64,000 nt of DNA from an uncultured Lachnospiraceae bacterium (lineage in GTDB: Bacteria; Bacillota; Clostridia; Lachnospirales; Lachnospiraceae): contig CAMNOU010000002.1 of assembly GCA_946546945.1 (NCBI GenBank), positions 1 to 64,000 on the forward strand, given 5' to 3'. Made by a program: the position numbers and the translations under genes. The notes under the pieces are model-generated. The model worked only from the letters and a program-made list of their open reading frames with translations. It was not told where the DNA came from and did not search any database. Position 1 is the first letter of the stretch. Each line of letters opens with the position of its first letter. This document shows positions 6,406-13,697 of the stretch, piece after piece.

Positions 6406-8556
6406 ATGAAAAAAAGGGCATTATTAGTTTTGTTGGTTGCAGTAATGATTCTAATGAGTGGATGTACAGACAAGAACAGTATAAACGATTCCGGAGAAAA
6501 GGAAAATACAGTAGGTTTTCGTATAAGTGACATTGAAATTCCAGAAGGGATCTTACAGATTAATAACATTGTAAGAGGTGAGGATGGCTTATTTTACATG
6601 TCAGCGATTAATGAAGATTGTGTTTCAGGATCTGTATGGAAAAAGGGAACTGGCCAGGATATATGGGAAAAAGAGTACGATTATGAACCGTTTTTCCCGG
6701 ATGAGGTGAGAACAGGGGAATATGAATTATATAGTTATATTTCTCCAAAGGGGGATTTGTATGGAGAGGCCTTTCATATAAAGGACAAAACCAGAAGGAT
6801 ATTTAGGATAAAGAATAATGTTGCCGAAGAAATATCATTTCAAATAGATGCCTCAGGAATTGAACAGGGGACAGATAACAGTATCATGGATTACCGTTTT
6901 TCCCCTGACGGGATTTTGGTTGTTGGAGATGAAAAGGGTCAGTTATATATTGTGGAAGAGGATAATCCGCAGAAGACAAAAGAAGTGCTGGATATGAAAG
7001 AGGATGGTTATTATTGGGACTATTATGTAAGTGCAGAGAACATTTATGTTTTAACAGAACAATCAATTGATATGTATAGTCTGGCAACAGGGGAAAAAAT
7101 AGATAATCAAGAATTAGAAAATTTTTCAGAGCAGTTTTGTGAAATGGAAGCAATGGCTCCTGAAAGCTATGCTTCACAGAGAATTATTGTAGATGACAGC
7201 GGAGAACATCTTCATATTATTTTGGAAAACAAAAAGGGTGTTTTTGAATATGATAATGGGATGCTTTCGCGGCAAATGGGTGCAGCCGGCACAAACTTTA
7301 TAAAGGCGGGACATTTAATAACCGGGATGGAATGGGATGGAAAGGATAGTTTTGTTGAAGTACTGGACTCTGTCCAGGATGGAGCACAGCTCTTAAAATT
7401 TACAAAAATAAACGAGTCGTATCATATATCAGAAAAACTGAGTGTGTTTACATTGCGCGAAAATGAAGAACTTCAAGAACTTACGAAAGAGTTCATGGCC
7501 GCAAATCCGGAAGTGGAGATTGATATCGAGGTTGGGCTAACAGAAGAGAATGGCATTACTGCTTCAGATGCGATTCGAAAATTGAATACAAAGATATTAG
7601 CAGGTGACGGCCCCGATGTAATTTTGATGGATGGGCTGAATGTTAATGACTACATTGAAAAAAAGATATTGCTGGAAGTGACAGATACGTATGAAGAGAT
7701 AAAAAATGAAAATGTATTATTTGATACTGTGGTTGAAACATACAGGGAAGGGGATGCGGTTTACGCGATACCTGGACGGTTTGAACTAATGTATGAGACT
7801 CAAAAAAATGATGCCGGTTCATATCCGGCTATGTATTCTGCAGAAATGGCGGCGATTCTGTATCGCACGAATTTGATGAAGAACCAGACTGTAGAGAAAG
7901 AAGCTATTGCGGAATATTATAAGTCCTTAGAAGAATTATATAAGCAGTGTACTCATGATATGACTGAACAGGATATGTATAAGTTATTAGAGAATCAGCA
8001 GCTTTTAAGTGAAGACTTACAAGAGGAACTGGCACTGTACAGCTTGGATGCTTCCCGAATATATGGCTACTTAAATGGAGTTCAGGACTATCAGTTTTTG
8101 AAAAATGGTTCAGAAGGGGAACTTTCCTACCGATTGCTGAGTCAGGATAATAAAATTATGTATGTTCCGATCATGGTATTTGGTGTGGTCAAAACAACTC
8201 CGCATAAGGATGCGTCGCTTGCATTTCTCAGATATGTTTTATCTCTGGACGGACAGAAGAATTTTGGAGGTAGAGGTTTTTCTATAAACAAGATGATTAC
8301 GGAAGGTGATTTACAAGGAGTAAAAGAGAATACAGTTTCCAATGATGTGTCTATAATAGATTTTAGCGGATTTACAGACGAACAAATAGAGGACATCTTA
8401 AAAGAACTTGAAAGTGCGCAGCTTGCAGCGAATACGGATGAGGTTGTGTTTGAGATCGTTAAGAATCAGGCGGTTAGTTATTTGTCAGGGAGTTTGTCTC
8501 TGGATGAGGCCGCATCTCAGGCGGAGAGAAAGATAAGGTTATACCAGGCAGAGTAG
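6406..8556 (+). CDS. large lipoprotein: N-terminal propeller-like part plus ABC solute-binding domain
   Basis: 716 aa. Signal peptide with lipobox LMSGC (Cys20) predicts a membrane-anchored surface lipoprotein. From about residue 345 (LREN..ELTKEFMAANPEVEI) to the end it resembles family 1 extracellular solute-binding proteins (GDGPDVILMDG, YAIPGRFE). Residues 25-340 are an unusual addition rich in short beta-strand-like repeats and acidic and aromatic residues, suggestive of a propeller-type or other beta domain. Typical solute-binding proteins are about 430 aa, so this is a two-domain form. The gene follows the exporter with no gap (GGAGGT ribosome site inside the exporter end) and precedes two permeases. 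The ligand is unknown; a peptide or its receptor complex is as possible as a sugar. Confidence 0.85.
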   Translation: MKKRALLVLLVAVMILMSGCTDKNSINDSGEKENTVGFRISDIEIPEGILQINNIVRGEDGLFYMSAINEDCVSGSVWKKGTGQDIWEKEYDYEPFFPDEVRTGEYELYSYISPKGDLYGEAFHIKDKTRRIFRIKNNVAEEISFQIDASGIEQGTDNSIMDYRFSPDGILVVGDEKGQLYIVEEDNPQKTKEVLDMKEDGYYWDYYVSAENIYVLTEQSIDMYSLATGEKIDNQELENFSEQFCEMEAMAPESYASQRIIVDDSGEHLHIILENKKGVFEYDNGMLSRQMGAAGTNFIKAGHLITGMEWDGKDSFVEVLDSVQDGAQLLKFTKINESYHISEKLSVFTLRENEELQELTKEFMAANPEVEIDIEVGLTEENGITASDAIRKLNTKILAGDGPDVILMDGLNVNDYIEKKILLEVTDTYEEIKNENVLFDTVVETYREGDAVYAIPGRFELMYETQKNDAGSYPAMYSAEMAAILYRTNLMKNQTVEKEAIAEYYKSLEELYKQCTHDMTEQDMYKLLENQQLLSEDLQEELALYSLDASRIYGYLNGVQDYQFLKNGSEGELSYRLLSQDNKIMYVPIMVFGVVKTTPHKDASLAFLRYVLSLDGQKNFGGRGFSINKMITEGDLQGVKENTVSNDVSIIDFSGFTDEQIEDILKELESAQLAANTDEVVFEIVKNQAVSYLSGSLSLDEAASQAERKIRLYQAE

Positions 8557-9414
8557 ATGAATATGTCGAGAAAGAATATGCGAAAAGGGATGTGTTTCCT
8601 GATACCGGGGATGGTGGGAATTGGCGTTTTTAAACTGATTCCCTTCGCCCGGGTGGTATACAATTCCTTCCATTCCATGATTGGAACACAAAATGTTGGA
8701 TTCTCAAATTATATGGAGGTCTTTCAAAACGAAGCCTTTCGGCTGGCTACGGTCAATACGATTCTTTTTATAATGATTGTGATGCCTTTGTTGTTGATTA
8801 TATCCCTGGTTATTGCTGCAATTCTAACCCATTTGAAAAGATTGGGAAGGTGGCTGCAAAAGTTTTTTTTGTTTCCGATGGCAGTGCCGGTAGTGTCAGT
8901 GGCACTTTTCTGGCATGCTTTATTTACGGATCAGGGTTTCTTGAATTCGCTTTTTATGTGGATGGGATTGCAGCCTGTGAGCTGGATGAATTCAAGATGG
9001 GCATTTATTATACTGGCAGGAACCTTTTTGTGGAAAAATCTGGGGTATGATATCCTCTTGTGGATGATTGGCATTCATATGATTCCCCGGGAAATTTATG
9101 AAGCTGCTATGATGGATGGGGCAGGATACATAAAGAGTTTTTTTCGGATAACTGTTCCCAATTTAAAACCTTCCTTTTTTGTAATCATTGTACTGTCATT
9201 AATGAATGTTTTCAAAGTTTACAGAGAAGCTTTTCTTGTAGCAGGAAATTATCCGCATGAGAGCATTTATATGATACAGCATCTGCTCAGCAATTGGTTT
9301 CGTGAGCTTTCCATTGATAAGTTGTCTGCGGCTTCTGTAATATATGCAATTATGATATCTGCAGTAGTAGTGATATTTTGGAAATGTCTTGAAGGAAGGA
9401 AGCATAAGGAATGA
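8557..9414 (+). CDS. ABC transporter permease, MalF/UgpA type
   Basis: 285 aa with six predicted membrane helices. The cytoplasmic EAA loop EIYEAAMMDGAG followed by FFRITVPNLKP (from about residue 179) is the ATPase-docking motif of binding-protein-dependent importers. Starts directly after the lipoprotein stop with no strong ribosome site, so it is probably translationally coupled. No MalK-type ATPase is encoded in the cluster, so a shared ATPase elsewhere would be required. Confidence 0.9.
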   Translation: MNMSRKNMRKGMCFLIPGMVGIGVFKLIPFARVVYNSFHSMIGTQNVGFSNYMEVFQNEAFRLATVNTILFIMIVMPLLLIISLVIAAILTHLKRLGRWLQKFFLFPMAVPVVSVALFWHALFTDQGFLNSLFMWMGLQPVSWMNSRWAFIILAGTFLWKNLGYDILLWMIGIHMIPREIYEAAMMDGAGYIKSFFRITVPNLKPSFFVIIVLSLMNVFKVYREAFLVAGNYPHESIYMIQHLLSNWFRELSIDKLSAASVIYAIMISAVVVIFWKCLEGRKHKE

Positions 9415-10163
9415 AAAAGATCCTGATTATAATGCTCACGATTATGGCTTTTATATTTAGTTACCCCTGTATTTATATTTTGCTGGGATCTTTTTTAGAT
9501 GGCCCGGGAATTTATGTTCAACTGCTGATTGACACACCACAATTTTGGAGATTATTTTGGAATTCTTTTTTTATAACAGCAGCAGTTTGTGTCGGGCAGG
9601 TCATTGTTGGAGTACCCTCAGCCTGGGGACTGGCCAGATACTATTTTCCGTTTCGGAATGTTTTCATTGTGTTGTATATCTTACTGATGATATTGCCTTT
9701 TGAAGTAATGATGCTTGCAGAATACATTACGTTGTCCGGGATGAACCTCACGGACAGCTTATGGGCGATTGTGCTTCCGGGTATTTTTTCTACATTCACA
9801 GCATTTATAGTCTATGTATCTTTTCGGAGGATTCCAAATAATATTTTGGAAAGTGCGCGGATAGATGGAGCCAGTGAATGGCAGATTCTTTGGAACATTG
9901 GAATTCCCGCTGCAAAGGAATCCATCATCTCTGCGATGATTCTGACATTTTTGGAGTATTGGAATCTTGTGGAAGAACCAATGATTTTTTTGCAGACAAA
10001 AAGTAAGTGGCCGATATCGATGTATATGTCATTTTCAGATATTCAGAATTTACGGCTGAATTTTTGTGTATCTGTAATTGCACTGATACCAGCTTCGTTG
10101 GTGTTTTTGGCAGGCGAGAAGTATCTGAATACAGGGATTATTACCTCGCATAATGAGGGTTAG
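9411..10163 (+). CDS. ABC transporter permease, MalG/UgpE type
   Basis: 250 aa, six predicted helices. EAA loop NILESARIDGAS followed by LWNIGIP (about 144-165). It overlaps the upstream permease by four bases (ATGA), the usual arrangement of heterodimeric importer permeases. Slightly shorter than carbohydrate permeases of the family (about 275 aa). Confidence 0.9.
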   Translation: MKKILIIMLTIMAFIFSYPCIYILLGSFLDGPGIYVQLLIDTPQFWRLFWNSFFITAAVCVGQVIVGVPSAWGLARYYFPFRNVFIVLYILLMILPFEVMMLAEYITLSGMNLTDSLWAIVLPGIFSTFTAFIVYVSFRRIPNNILESARIDGASEWQILWNIGIPAAKESIISAMILTFLEYWNLVEEPMIFLQTKSKWPISMYMSFSDIQNLRLNFCVSVIALIPASLVFLAGEKYLNTGIITSHNEG

Positions 10164-10167
10164 CATT

Positions 10168-10926
10168 ATGATACGAGCACACAAAACAAGGACTCTATGT
10201 ATAACATTTTTGGCCCTGGCGATTTTTTTGTCCGTTTTTTCAAGAACAATGAGAACAATTACTACAGCTGCCGTACAGATAGAAACTACAAAAATGGGTG
10301 TTGTTTCATTGTCCGCTGTTTGTGGAGATGAGAAGAAGGGATATTATGTATATCATGTGGAAGAGAGTCCATCTTTTTTTGGAGAAGAAATAAAGGCGGT
10401 TAGAAACAGCATTGAGATCCTGGATATAAAAGATGGTCTGGCATATGTCACTGGAATATATGAGGGAGATAGGATTATTGTTACATCCACTCGTATGTTG
10501 CAGAACGGAAATCCAATCGTGGTGTGGGATAACGATTCCGAGACGAAGCTTAGAGAGATTTCAACGCTTTCCAATCCATCGAAACAAAGTGCTATTATAG
10601 AATTAAAAGAGGGATTGAGAAAATTGCTGATGGGGAGTCTCTTTATATGGATACTGTTATGGATAGAATTAAGATGCATAAAAAAAATTCATAACTCCCC
10701 TGTAATATATAAAGCGATTGCTATTGTGATTCCTTTCGTCATTGTTACAGGACTCATGCTGATGCTGCGTTTTGGTCTGATCGGAAAGAATATGTTTCCT
10801 GCAGTATGGTCAGATCCGACAGGATGGGAAGAAATATATTCCATAAAAATGGAGGCAATAAAAGATATACTGTTTCATAGTAGTGATACGAACTCGGTAG
10901 ATGCATATTGGAATATTGATTATTAA
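10168..10926 (+). CDS. unknown membrane protein of the peptide/ABC cluster
   Basis: 252 aa, family not recognised. One N-terminal membrane helix (about 9-30), an extracellular region of about 125 residues rich in beta-strand-like segments (including NGNPIVVWD), then two helices (about 150-170 and 180-205) and a hydrophilic tail. The extracellular part faintly recalls the beta domains of MacA/HlyD-type adaptors, which would fit the MacB-like ATPase next to it, but this is only an impression. I use the ATG at 10168 (ribosome site GAGGG 8 bases before) rather than the in-frame ATG at 10153. Confidence 0.7.
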   Translation: MIRAHKTRTLCITFLALAIFLSVFSRTMRTITTAAVQIETTKMGVVSLSAVCGDEKKGYYVYHVEESPSFFGEEIKAVRNSIEILDIKDGLAYVTGIYEGDRIIVTSTRMLQNGNPIVVWDNDSETKLREISTLSNPSKQSAIIELKEGLRKLLMGSLFIWILLWIELRCIKKIHNSPVIYKAIAIVIPFVIVTGLMLMLRFGLIGKNMFPAVWSDPTGWEEIYSIKMEAIKDILFHSSDTNSVDAYWNIDY

Positions 10927-10961
10927 GTGTGAATATTCCAGAGAAAAAAGGAGCCGGACAG

Positions 10962-11288
10962 ATGGATGTTTTAACTGGAACGGGATTATCAAAGAGATAC
11001 AGGAATGGCGATGCGGAGGTCACTGCCTTGAAGGATGTGAATATCTGTATTCATCAGGGAGAGTTTCTGGCGATTACCGGTCCGTCAGGAAGCGGAAAAA
11101 CAACCTTGATGAATGTATTGTGTGGCCTGGAAGAACCGACAGGCGGGATGGTTTTTTGTAATGATCATTCCATCTGGGATATGGATCCGGATACTCTTTC
11201 CGGAGGACAGCAGCAGCGAGTCGCGATTGCAAGAGCGATTTGCGGCAGCCGTTCATGGACATCAACAGATCATCACATCAGAAAATAA
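10962..11288 (+). pseudogene. ABC ATPase of MacB/LolD type with internal deletion
   Basis: 108 codons. The N-terminal half is intact with Walker A GPSGSGKTT, then NDHSIWDMDPDT runs straight into the signature LSGGQQQRVAIARA. About 70 residues that normally lie between them, including the Q loop, are missing without a frame break. After ARAICGS the sequence diverges and stops, so Walker B, D loop and H loop are absent. It cannot hydrolyse ATP as it stands. The start at 10962 is set by AAAGGAG; an in-frame GTG at 10929 lacks a site. It marks the right edge of the A/T-rich cluster; its permease partner (FtsX-like) is missing. Confidence 0.85.
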
Positions 11289-11294
11289 AAAAGC

Positions 11295-11324
11295 TTGACT
11301 TTTTGATTCTGAATGGAGTAGAAT
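11295..11324 (+). promoter_or_regulatory. promoter for the MATE gene
   Basis: TTGACT, 18-base spacer, TAGAAT. Start of transcription would be near 11331, upstream of the terminator hairpin at 11346. Confidence 0.6.
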
Positions 11325-11345
11325 ATTTATCAGTCGAGTGGCGAA

Positions 11346-11380
11346 AGCGTAAATCCAGATGATGGATTTGCGCTTTTTTT
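11346..11380 (+). terminator. terminator hairpin in the leader of the MATE gene
   Basis: A 12-bp stem, AAGCGTAAATCCA-side with TGGATTTGCGCT, followed by seven T. It lies between the promoter at 11295 and the MATE start at 11417. It may be an attenuator for the pump, or simply the end of the upstream cluster read-through. Confidence 0.75.
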
Positions 11381-11416
11381 GTCCTTATATCAAAAAAGTA
11401 AGAGGTGATGACTGTT

Positions 11417-12820
11417 ATGAGAGAAAAAACAGAGAATAAGATGGGCACGATGCCTGTGAACAGATTGATGCTGAATATGGGGATTCCGATGATCCTTTCC
11501 ATGATGCTGCAGGCCGTCTACAATATCGTGGACAGTGCCTTTGTGTCAAATATGGCACAGGACGGCGAGGCGGCGCTGAATGCACTGGCGCTGGCTTTTC
11601 CGGTACAGATGCTGATTGTGGCAGTGAGTATCGGTACGGGAGTGGGAGCGAATGCGCTGCTTTCGAAAAGTCTTGGGCAGAATGACCGGAGGAGGGCGAG
11701 CAAGACGGCGGGGAATGCGCTGTTTCTGGGAGCGGCGATTTCTCTGGCATGTGTTGTGTTCGGCCTGTTCGGAACCGGACTCTATATCCGGTCGCAGACT
11801 GCGAATCCACTGATTCTCGAGATGGGAGTCCGTTATCTCCGGGTCTGCTGTACCATTCCCTTTGGAGTAGTGTTTTTTGCGATGTTTGAGAAATTGCTGC
11901 AGGCTACGGGGCGCTCTCAGTTTTCGACGATCGCGCAGATCGTCGGCGCAGTGGTCAATATTATTCTGGATCCGATTATGATTTATGGTCTGCTGGGGGT
12001 TCCGGCGTTCGGTGTGCTGGGCGCCGCTTATGCTACGGTAATCGGACAGATCGCATCGGCGGTCACCGGCCTGCTTTTCTATCTGAAGTTCAATGTGGAG
12101 ATTGACAAATCCGTAAAGAATATGAAGCCGGACAGGGGAATCATCAGGGCAATTTATGCGATCGGTGTTCCTGCGATTATTGCACAGGCGCTGATGTCTG
12201 TGATGACGTATGGAATGAACGTTATTCTGGGCAGGATCGACGAATCTGCGGTGACCGCCTATGGACTGTATTATAAGATCCAGCAGTTTCTTTTATTTGC
12301 CGCCTTCGGCCTTCGCGATGCTATTACGCCAATCGTTTCCTACAATCACGGAAAGAAGGACAGGCAGCGCATCAATGACGGCATCCATTATGGAATGAAG
12401 TATACATTACTGATTATGGCGGCAGGACTTGTGGCGATTGAAATATTGGCGAAGCCGTTCTCCGCAGTATTCGGACTCTCCGGACAGACCCAGACCCTTT
12501 GCATCAGCGCGATGCATTTTATCACACTGAGTTTTATTTTTGCCGGGGCAAATATTGCTTTTCAGGGGATTTTTCAGGCACTTGACGGAGGAATGGAGTC
12601 ACTGATTATTTCCGTCTGCCGGCAGTTCCTGTTTGTTCTGCCGGTTGCATTTGTGTTTTCTCTGATTGTCGGGAAGAACCTGGAAATGATATGGCTGGTA
12701 TGGCTGACTTTCCCGATCGCGGAGGGGATTTCTGTGCTGATCTCCATGCTTTTCATGAGCAGAATCAGAAAAAGATTGGATCTGGTTTGTACTGTTCTAT
12801 TTTCAGAAAGTGTGTTATAA
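11417..12820 (+). CDS. MATE family efflux pump
   Basis: 467-aa multidrug and toxin extrusion protein with about 12 predicted helices in two homologous halves (NMGIPMILSMMLQAVYNIVDSAFV in the first, IGVPAIIAQALMSVMTYGMN in the second). Likely a cation-coupled exporter of drugs or metabolites at the cytoplasmic membrane; the substrate cannot be told from sequence. GTG 11405 and ATG 11408 are in frame, but the ribosome site AGAGGTG fits the ATG at 11417 (9 bases). Confidence 0.93.
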   Translation: MREKTENKMGTMPVNRLMLNMGIPMILSMMLQAVYNIVDSAFVSNMAQDGEAALNALALAFPVQMLIVAVSIGTGVGANALLSKSLGQNDRRRASKTAGNALFLGAAISLACVVFGLFGTGLYIRSQTANPLILEMGVRYLRVCCTIPFGVVFFAMFEKLLQATGRSQFSTIAQIVGAVVNIILDPIMIYGLLGVPAFGVLGAAYATVIGQIASAVTGLLFYLKFNVEIDKSVKNMKPDRGIIRAIYAIGVPAIIAQALMSVMTYGMNVILGRIDESAVTAYGLYYKIQQFLLFAAFGLRDAITPIVSYNHGKKDRQRINDGIHYGMKYTLLIMAAGLVAIEILAKPFSAVFGLSGQTQTLCISAMHFITLSFIFAGANIAFQGIFQALDGGMESLIISVCRQFLFVLPVAFVFSLIVGKNLEMIWLVWLTFPIAEGISVLISMLFMSRIRKRLDLVCTVLFSESVL

Positions 12821-12862
12821 TCTGGTTATAGTACACTAATCTTATTCTTGGAGGAAACAAAA

Positions 12863-13114
12863 ATGTATAAAACTACAGTAAAGATTGATGGGATGGCGTG
12901 CAGTATGTGTGAGGCACATATCAATGATACCATCCGAAAAACAGTCCCGGGTGCCAAAAAGGTGTCTGCTTCTCATACGAAGAAGGAAGCCAGCTTTTTG
13001 TCGGAGGAGAATGTCGACATAGAAGGGCTTCGCCGGGCAATCGATCAGACCGGATATACCTTCGTCTCAGCGGAAAGCGTACCGTATGAGAAGAAGAGAT
13101 TGTTCGGAAGATGA
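12863..13114 (+). CDS. heavy-metal-associated (HMA) domain protein, CopZ-like
   Basis: 83 aa. VKIDGMACSMCEAHIND carries the metal-binding MxCxxC loop of the ferredoxin-like HMA fold; the rest follows the fold to QTGYTFVSAE. It probably binds Cu(I) or a related soft metal in the cytoplasm. No copper ATPase or CsoR is adjacent, so the role is unassigned. Start set at 12863 by TTGGAGG; the in-frame ATG at 12848 has no site. Confidence 0.85.
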   Translation: MYKTTVKIDGMACSMCEAHINDTIRKTVPGAKKVSASHTKKEASFLSEENVDIEGLRRAIDQTGYTFVSAESVPYEKKRLFGR

Positions 13115-13142
13115 TTTATCTCAGTGGGGGCCTCTCACACTG
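13115..13142 (+). repeat. short intergenic repeat, copy 1
   Basis: Starts TTTATCTCAGTGGGGG and ends ACACTG (28 bases). It matches 13160-13187 with few differences. In this copy only CAGTG/CACTG can pair. It begins right at the stop of the HMA gene. Confidence 0.75.
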
Positions 13143-13159
13143 CGCATCCTCGCGGAGCG

Positions 13160-13191
13160 TTTATCTCAGTGGGGGGCTCTTACACTGAGAT
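13160..13191 (+). repeat. short intergenic repeat, copy 2, forming a hairpin
   Basis: Second copy of the 13115 repeat. Here ATCTCAGTG (13163-13171) pairs perfectly with CACTGAGAT (13183-13191) around an 11-base loop. No T run follows, so it is not a classical terminator. Confidence 0.75.
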
Positions 13192-13209
13192 GGAAGGAGA
13201 GAGGGAGAG

Positions 13210-13635
13210 ATGAAGAAGAAAAAATGGATGCTCCTTATCGGCGTCTGTCTGATCTGCGCACTGCTGCTTTGCGGATGCAAAAGAGGGTCAGTGCCGGAAG
13301 GATTTGATGAGAGTGAGGTTCAGCAGAAAGCAGAAGAAATTGTTTCGCTGATGTCGGAGCAGGACTTTGAGGGAGTTGCATCGCAGTTTTCGGATGAGAT
13401 GGCGGCAAAACTGAGTGCGGACGATATGGAAGAAAATGTGGGAGAGCAGATTGCGGCGCTTGGCGCGTTCAAAAAAATCTCATCTTCGGCATTTGCCGGC
13501 GGCAGCCTGGAAACAGGTGATAATTTCGCAACGGCAGTCATGGTCTGTAAATATGAGAACGGGAAGGCCATCTATACCATCAGCATTGATCTCGATGGAA
13601 AAATCTGCGGACTGTATGTCTCTGCAGGGAACTAA
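13210..13635 (+). CDS. small lipoprotein, DUF3887-like
   Basis: 141 aa. Signal peptide with lipobox LLCGC (Cys23), then a domain of about 110 residues. The helix-rich start (VQQKAEEIVSLMSEQDFEGVASQFSDEM) and beta-strand end (ATAVMVCKYENGKAIYTISID) resemble DUF3887, an NTF2-like fold. Surface-anchored; function unknown. Good ribosome site (GAGAGGGAGAG). Confidence 0.8.
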   Translation: MKKKKWMLLIGVCLICALLLCGCKRGSVPEGFDESEVQQKAEEIVSLMSEQDFEGVASQFSDEMAAKLSADDMEENVGEQIAALGAFKKISSSAFAGGSLETGDNFATAVMVCKYENGKAIYTISIDLDGKICGLYVSAGN

Positions 13636-13654
13636 AGGAAGAAAAAAGCAAATG

Positions 13655-13697
13655 AAAACACCCAAAGCGAAGAGATTACCTCCGCTTTGGGTGTTTT
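13655..13697. terminator. bidirectional terminator
   Basis: The 15-bp stem AAAACACCCAAAGCG / CGCTTTGGGTGTTTT lies between two convergent genes, with A and T runs on its two sides. It can end the lipoprotein gene (plus) and the adenylation gene (minus). Confidence 0.85.
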
